A stretch of DNA of 8,361 nt from an uncultured Flavonifractor sp. (GTDB taxonomy: Bacteria > Bacillota > Clostridia > Oscillospirales > Oscillospiraceae), in the NCBI GenBank assembly GCA_910585415.1, contig CAJUDT010000095.1, forward strand, positions 1 through 8,361, written 5' to 3'. The notes beneath the pieces are model-generated. The model searched no databases. It was not told the DNA's origin and was given only the letters and a program-made list of their open reading frames with translations. Each line of letters starts with the position of its first letter. The stretch's first letter is position 1. Below, piece by piece: positions 5,804-8,361 of the stretch. The position numbers and the translations under genes were made by a program.

Positions 5804-6670
5804 ATGATGGACGAGAGCCGGAAGGAAAAGCTCTGGGATTTTTTACTGTTGAACGCGGGGACAATACTGGTGGCGGTGGGGGTGTACTTTTTCAAGTTTC
5901 CCAACCACTTTTCCATGGGGGGCGTGTCCGGCTTGTCGATTCTGCTGGGGCAGGCCGTTCAGGTGGATTGGCTGACGCCGGGTATGTTCAACAGTGTGTT
6001 TAATCTGCTCTTTCTGGTGCTGGGATTTTTGATGCTGGACAAGGGCTTTGGCGTGCGGACGGTCTATTGTACGGTTTTATACTCCGGACTGGTGCAGGTT
6101 TTGGAGTGGGTCTGTCCGCTGGATGGGCCGCTGACGGATGAAAAAATGCTGGAGCTCTTTTTTGCGGTGATTCTCCCGGCGGTAGGCGCGGCGATTTTGT
6201 TTAATATCAACGCCTCCACCGGCGGCACGGAAATCGGCGCGCTGATTTTGAAGAAGCATTCAGGGATGGATGTGGGGCGGGCCCTGCTGATTGTTGACGT
6301 GGCCATAGCGGCGGGGGCATTGCTGGTCTTTGATATTTCCGCGGGGCTGTATTCGCTGCTGGGGCTGGTGTTCAAGTCGGTGCTGGTGGACAGCGCCATT
6401 GAGTCCTTTAACCGCAGGAAGGCGTTTTTTGTGATTACCTCCAAGCCGGAGCTGGTGACGGATTTTGTGACCAATGAGCTGGTACGGGGGGCTACGCTCT
6501 GGAAAGCCGAGGGGGCTTATACCCATGAGGTGCATCATATCGTTTTGACGGTTCTCTCTCGGGGGCAGGCTGTGGTTTTGCGGCAATACCTGAAAAAGCA
6601 TGACCCCCAGGCGTTCTTGATTGTTGCTAATTCCAGTGAAATCTTCGGGAAGGGCTTTTTGCGGGCCTAA
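5804..6670 (+). CDS. YitT-family membrane protein (DUF161/DUF2179)
   Basis: Predicted 288-residue inner-membrane protein. The N-terminal two-thirds has about five or six hydrophobic segments, with family-typical stretches FPNHFSMGGVSGLSIL, ILFNINASTGGTEI and SVLVDSAIESFNRRKAFFVIT. The C-terminal soluble DUF2179 domain (about the last 85 residues) ends in ANSSEIFGKGF, a strong family signature. The start could be ATG 5804 or ATG 5807; AGAGGG lies 5 or 8 bases upstream. A TTG at 5783 in the same frame has no ribosome site. The gene lies 46 bases after the SLH-GH18 gene, probably in one transcript. The biochemical role of YitT proteins is not established; transport has been suggested only from the fold. 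Confidence 0.93.
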   Translation: MMDESRKEKLWDFLLLNAGTILVAVGVYFFKFPNHFSMGGVSGLSILLGQAVQVDWLTPGMFNSVFNLLFLVLGFLMLDKGFGVRTVYCTVLYSGLVQVLEWVCPLDGPLTDEKMLELFFAVILPAVGAAILFNINASTGGTEIGALILKKHSGMDVGRALLIVDVAIAAGALLVFDISAGLYSLLGLVFKSVLVDSAIESFNRRKAFFVITSKPELVTDFVTNELVRGATLWKAEGAYTHEVHHIVLTVLSRGQAVVLRQYLKKHDPQAFLIVANSSEIFGKGFLRA

Positions 6671-6702
6671 ATCGGGGCTTGCTTGTTTCCCTTAGGCTTT
6701 TT
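6665..6702 (+). terminator. Probable terminator after the YitT-type gene
   Basis: GCCTAA (6665-6670, including the stop codon) pairs with TTAGGC (6692-6697), with an inner GGG/CCC pair of arms. TTTTT (6698-6702) follows. The loop is large, but the T-run and position fit an intrinsic terminator. Confidence 0.65.
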
Positions 6703-6770
6703 GTCAAGAGGAACGTTTCAAGGGATGGGAAAAATCAGGCGGGAAAAGCCCCGTGGACGGTTAGAAGCCG

Positions 6771-6798
6771 TTTTCGCTGGGAAGATGTGCTATACTTA
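6771..6798 (+). promoter_or_regulatory. Extended -10 promoter block, copy 1 (lipoprotein gene)
   Basis: TGCTATACT (6788-6796) is an extended -10 box; no good -35 is present. The surrounding 28 bases match 7662-7689 at 25 positions, so the block looks duplicated. A leader of about 95 bases separates it from the lipoprotein start; this leader also holds an open frame with a hydrophobic segment. In all, 6671-6899 (229 bases) contains the terminator, this promoter and that frame, but no convincing gene. Confidence 0.6.
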
Positions 6799-6899
6799 AA
6801 GCCCAAGGCCCTTGTACTGGCGGGGGCCTATGTTCTATTGTATATGGCGGCGTGGTGCGTTTTGATATTTGTTAAAAAAGCAAAGGGAGGTTCGCAGGT

Positions 6900-7568
6900 A
6901 TGGTGAAACAGAAAAGACGATTACAAAAGGGGGCCGCGCTTGCCTTATCACTTTTGCTCCTGCTCGGTTCGCTGGCAGGCTGTGGGGGTAAACCGCAGGA
7001 GGATACGTCTGGTGTGGACGGGCCGGCAAATACATACACACCTCCGGTAAATGAGGACGGCTATATTGTTGTTGAAATACCCGTCACGCTTATGGGCGGT
7101 AACGGCGCGGAAGATTTAATTGCGGAATTTCAAAATAGTGAACAGTACAATCACGAAGGCGAAGCTGCCCCTATGGAACGCATAACAGATATTACGGCCA
7201 ACGCGGATGGTTCTGTCAATTACATTTTCCTGCCGGAGCAGTTTGAAACATATAAAACCCAGCTATTCGACGCTGGACGCTTTCAATATGCTTTTGGAGA
7301 GTTCCCATCCATTCAAGGGGCGGAGTACACAGAAATTGATGGTGATGGAATACCGTGGGCAGTAGTCACTTATGTGGATAAAGCGGACTATGAGGCGAGC
7401 CAGCCAATTACTTCTCTATATGCGACAGTCTGGCCTGCAACCTATTTGGGCCAGTATCAAATTTTTTGCGGCGTCTCCGGCGATGAATGGGCCGTCCATG
7501 TGACCGTGAAAGATGCCGATAGCGGCGAGGTGATTTCAGAACACGACTTCCCCACCCGGGACGAGTAA
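6900..7568 (+). CDS. Predicted lipoprotein of unknown function
   Basis: A 222-residue exported protein with a lipoprotein signal: basic MVKQKRRLQK, a leucine-rich core and the lipobox LAGC, giving lipidated C28. The mature part starts with a flexible linker, then about residues 55-222 alternate strand-like segments (YIVVEIPVTLMGG, NADGSVNYIFLPEQF, AVHVTVKDADSGEVISEHDF). The pattern of an acidic linker, 'V-E-I-P-V-T-L' and 'N-A-D-G-S-V' recalls small, poorly characterised surface lipoproteins of gut Clostridia, but I cannot name the family. ATG 6900 has AAGGGAGG 9 bases upstream. An upstream frame ends in TGA overlapping this start (ATGGTGA). Base composition is visibly less GC-rich than in the genes before 6670. 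Confidence 0.85.
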   Translation: MVKQKRRLQKGAALALSLLLLLGSLAGCGGKPQEDTSGVDGPANTYTPPVNEDGYIVVEIPVTLMGGNGAEDLIAEFQNSEQYNHEGEAAPMERITDITANADGSVNYIFLPEQFETYKTQLFDAGRFQYAFGEFPSIQGAEYTEIDGDGIPWAVVTYVDKADYEASQPITSLYATVWPATYLGQYQIFCGVSGDEWAVHVTVKDADSGEVISEHDFPTRDE

Positions 7569-7572
7569 ATGT

Positions 7573-7633
7573 CCACGCCCGCCGGGGACGCTCCTGCCCT
7601 TATTCTGTTCTTTGGGAGTGGCCGGGGGCGTGG
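7573..7633 (+). other. Long GC-rich stem-loop after the lipoprotein gene
   Basis: CCACGCCC (7573-7580) pairs with GGGCGTGG (7626-7633), and inner GCTCC/GGGAGT-type arms can fold as well. It starts 4 bases after the stop codon. No T-run follows; it overlaps by two bases the better terminator candidate that comes next. Confidence 0.5.
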
Positions 7634-7659
7634 GAGTAGGATTGTAAAATCCTGTTCCC
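7632..7659 (+). terminator. Hairpin with GTAA tetraloop, probable terminator
   Basis: GGGAGTAGGATT (7632-7643) pairs with AATCCTGTTCCC (7648-7659) over 12 positions including two G-U pairs, closing a GTAA (GNRA-type) loop. CATTTTC follows, a modest T-run that is also the start of the next promoter block. Confidence 0.6.
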
Positions 7660-7661
7660 CA

Positions 7662-7689
7662 TTTTCGGCGGGGAGATGTGCTATACTTA
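7662..7689 (+). promoter_or_regulatory. Extended -10 promoter block, copy 2 (DUF3349-like gene)
   Basis: TGCTATACT (7679-7687) is again an extended -10 box without a clear -35. The block differs from 6771-6798 at only three positions. The start would fall near 7694, giving a leader of about 30 bases to ATG 7723. Confidence 0.6.
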
Positions 7690-7722
7690 GTGCTATCCGC
7701 AAAGACTGAGGGGGGGACTACG

Positions 7723-8016
7723 ATGCAGAATAGACAAGTTCCAGAGTATCTTAAAAGCACACTGATTATGATACAAATAGCATTCCCCAATGGAGTAAAT
7801 AGGGAACAGTATTTTTCTTTGCTGTATTTGCTATATGATTATATGTGTGATGAAAATTTGGCGATTGTGATGGCTTATGTCACTGGAAAAAATACAGCAA
7901 GTGTTACAAATGATATTTGGGGCATAAATCAAAGAATTATTGATAATGATTGCCTTTTAGATGCAAAAAACAGGCTTTTGAAATCGGGCTTTGCTTCGTG
8001 GATTAGTGATAGTTGA
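7723..8016 (+). CDS. Small AT-rich protein, possibly DUF3349-like
   Basis: A 97-residue soluble, probably helical protein with no signal peptide. The ATG at 7723 follows GAGGGGGGACTAC, a good ribosome site. The pattern FPNGVNREQYFSLLYLLYDYMCDENLAIVM, then a polar middle and LLDAKNRLLKSGFASW, recalls DUF3349 proteins, which show '(Y/F)P-(D/N)GV', 'LLxLL' and a C-terminal 'L...GW'. This is memory-based and tentative. The gene is clearly AT-rich compared with the rest of the window, and this suggests recent transfer. It could also be an immunity-type or phage-related small protein. It lies 154 bases after the lipoprotein gene and shares the duplicated promoter block with it. Confidence 0.7.
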   Translation: MQNRQVPEYLKSTLIMIQIAFPNGVNREQYFSLLYLLYDYMCDENLAIVMAYVTGKNTASVTNDIWGINQRIIDNDCLLDAKNRLLKSGFASWISDS

Positions 8017-8312
8017 GGATAACGGCTTGGGTTAGAAGTTGCCAGCCTGCGGCCCAAATCTCGCTTTTGCTCCCTTGTCCCTCCTGGTCTATTACTTGCA
8101 AGGGAAAGGCCAAAACAAAGTTGCGGTGACGGGTATTGCCTATCCCCGCCGCCCTGCCTGTTACCGCTCCATATCCTGCGCCCTGCGGGGCTGCTGCTCC
8201 CGCTGTTCCTGACGCAAGATACTGTAAACACTCTTTCGGATTTGCTCGGCTTCTTTCACTTCCTCTTTCAGTCACTTGTGCATCTTCCTCAATACTCTGG
8301 TGGTTATTGTTT
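8017..8312. other. Stretch without a convincing gene
   Basis: About 300 bases with no good start, ribosome site or recognisable protein. On the minus strand one frame stays open from the window end to 8003 (segments such as LPPRRP-like low-complexity and GAAAPQGAGYG), but it is not recognisable and overlaps the end of the previous gene. In another minus-strand frame, a short piece beginning GTG and reading KEAEQIRKSVYSILRQEQREQQ (about 8230-8150) looks protein-like but is only about 32 codons long and closed by stops on both sides. It may be decayed mobile or conjugative DNA, or a structured RNA; I cannot decide. Confidence 0.4.
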
Positions 8313-8358
8313 TCTGGTCCTGCCTCCGGCGGCCTACTTTCCAGCGAAGGAAAGTAGG
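8313..8358. repeat. Hairpin repeat, right copy (inverted relative to 1-46)
   Basis: GCCTACTTTCC (8332-8342) pairs with GGAAAGTAGGC (8349-8359) around AGCGAA, a perfect 11-bp stem. A smaller stem (CCTGCC/GGCGG around TCC) adjoins it on the inner side. Read on the minus strand, it aligns to 1-46 with the stem bases changed in pairs. In both copies the large hairpin is outermost. Confidence 0.8.
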
Positions 8359-8361
8359 CAA

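Noticed and set aside
4924..5916. 330-codon minus-strand frame
   Set aside because: It is opposite the GH18 domain in GC-rich DNA, is proline/arginine/glycine/histidine-rich and has no family motif; it is a shadow.
8003..8275. 90-codon minus-strand frame at the right end
   Set aside because: No ribosome site or recognisable domain, and it overlaps the end of the better supported gene at 7723-8016.
1..8361. A single transposon or integrated element bounded by the inverted repeats
   Set aside because: The interior holds tRNAs, rnhA and xpt in ordinary arrangement, with no transposase or integrase.
1..8361. CRISPR array or phage module
   Set aside because: No regularly spaced repeats and no Cas, capsid, terminase or integrase genes are visible.

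Overview
The window looks like a piece of chromosome from a GC-rich, low-branching Firmicute (class Clostridia, most likely an Oscillospiraceae-type gut anaerobe such as the Flavonifractor group). This rests on the VanR-type regulator, the SLH-domain GH18 protein, the YitT-family membrane protein, an Xpt of Bacillus type, clostridial tRNA sequences and sigma-A-like promoters. The genus is an inference; no rRNA is present.

Layout. At 1-46 lies a hairpin repeat whose inverted partner closes the window at 8313-8358. Next is a SprT-like zinc metalloprotease gene (115-597, minus), divergently transcribed from an orphan VanR-like OmpR-family response regulator (760-1449, plus). A strong promoter then drives a tRNA cluster, Met(CAT)-Glu(TTC)-Val(CAC), at 1560-1865, ended by a good intrinsic terminator. 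RNase HI (rnhA, 2057-2500) follows on the plus strand, convergent with xpt (xanthine phosphoribosyltransferase, 2587-3159, minus). Upstream of xpt lies a 5'-truncated nadR relic (3301-4059, minus): it keeps the ribosylnicotinamide-kinase half and the tail of the adenylyltransferase half, but has no usable start codon and no HxGH-type nucleotidyltransferase N-terminus.

The promoter of the next plus-strand gene lies inside that relic. That gene encodes a secreted protein with three SLH modules and a GH18 domain (4111-5757), followed 46 bases later by a YitT/DUF2179 membrane protein (5804-6670), probably in the same transcript. The last 1.7 kb looks like accessory DNA: a lipoprotein (6900-7568) and a small, AT-rich, DUF3349-like gene (7723-8016), each preceded by nearly the same 28-base extended -10 promoter block (6771-6798 and 7662-7689). 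About 300 bases with no convincing gene follow, then the inverted terminal repeat.

How the genes work together. Most are independent housekeeping functions (tRNA supply, RNA-DNA hybrid removal, purine salvage). The surface GH18 protein and YitT protein may be one transcription unit. I found no complete, obviously new multi-gene system. The best leads are the covarying inverted hairpin repeats at the two ends, the decayed nadR whose remnant now carries a neighbour's promoter, the response regulator without a kinase, and the duplicated promoter block around the two accessory genes.
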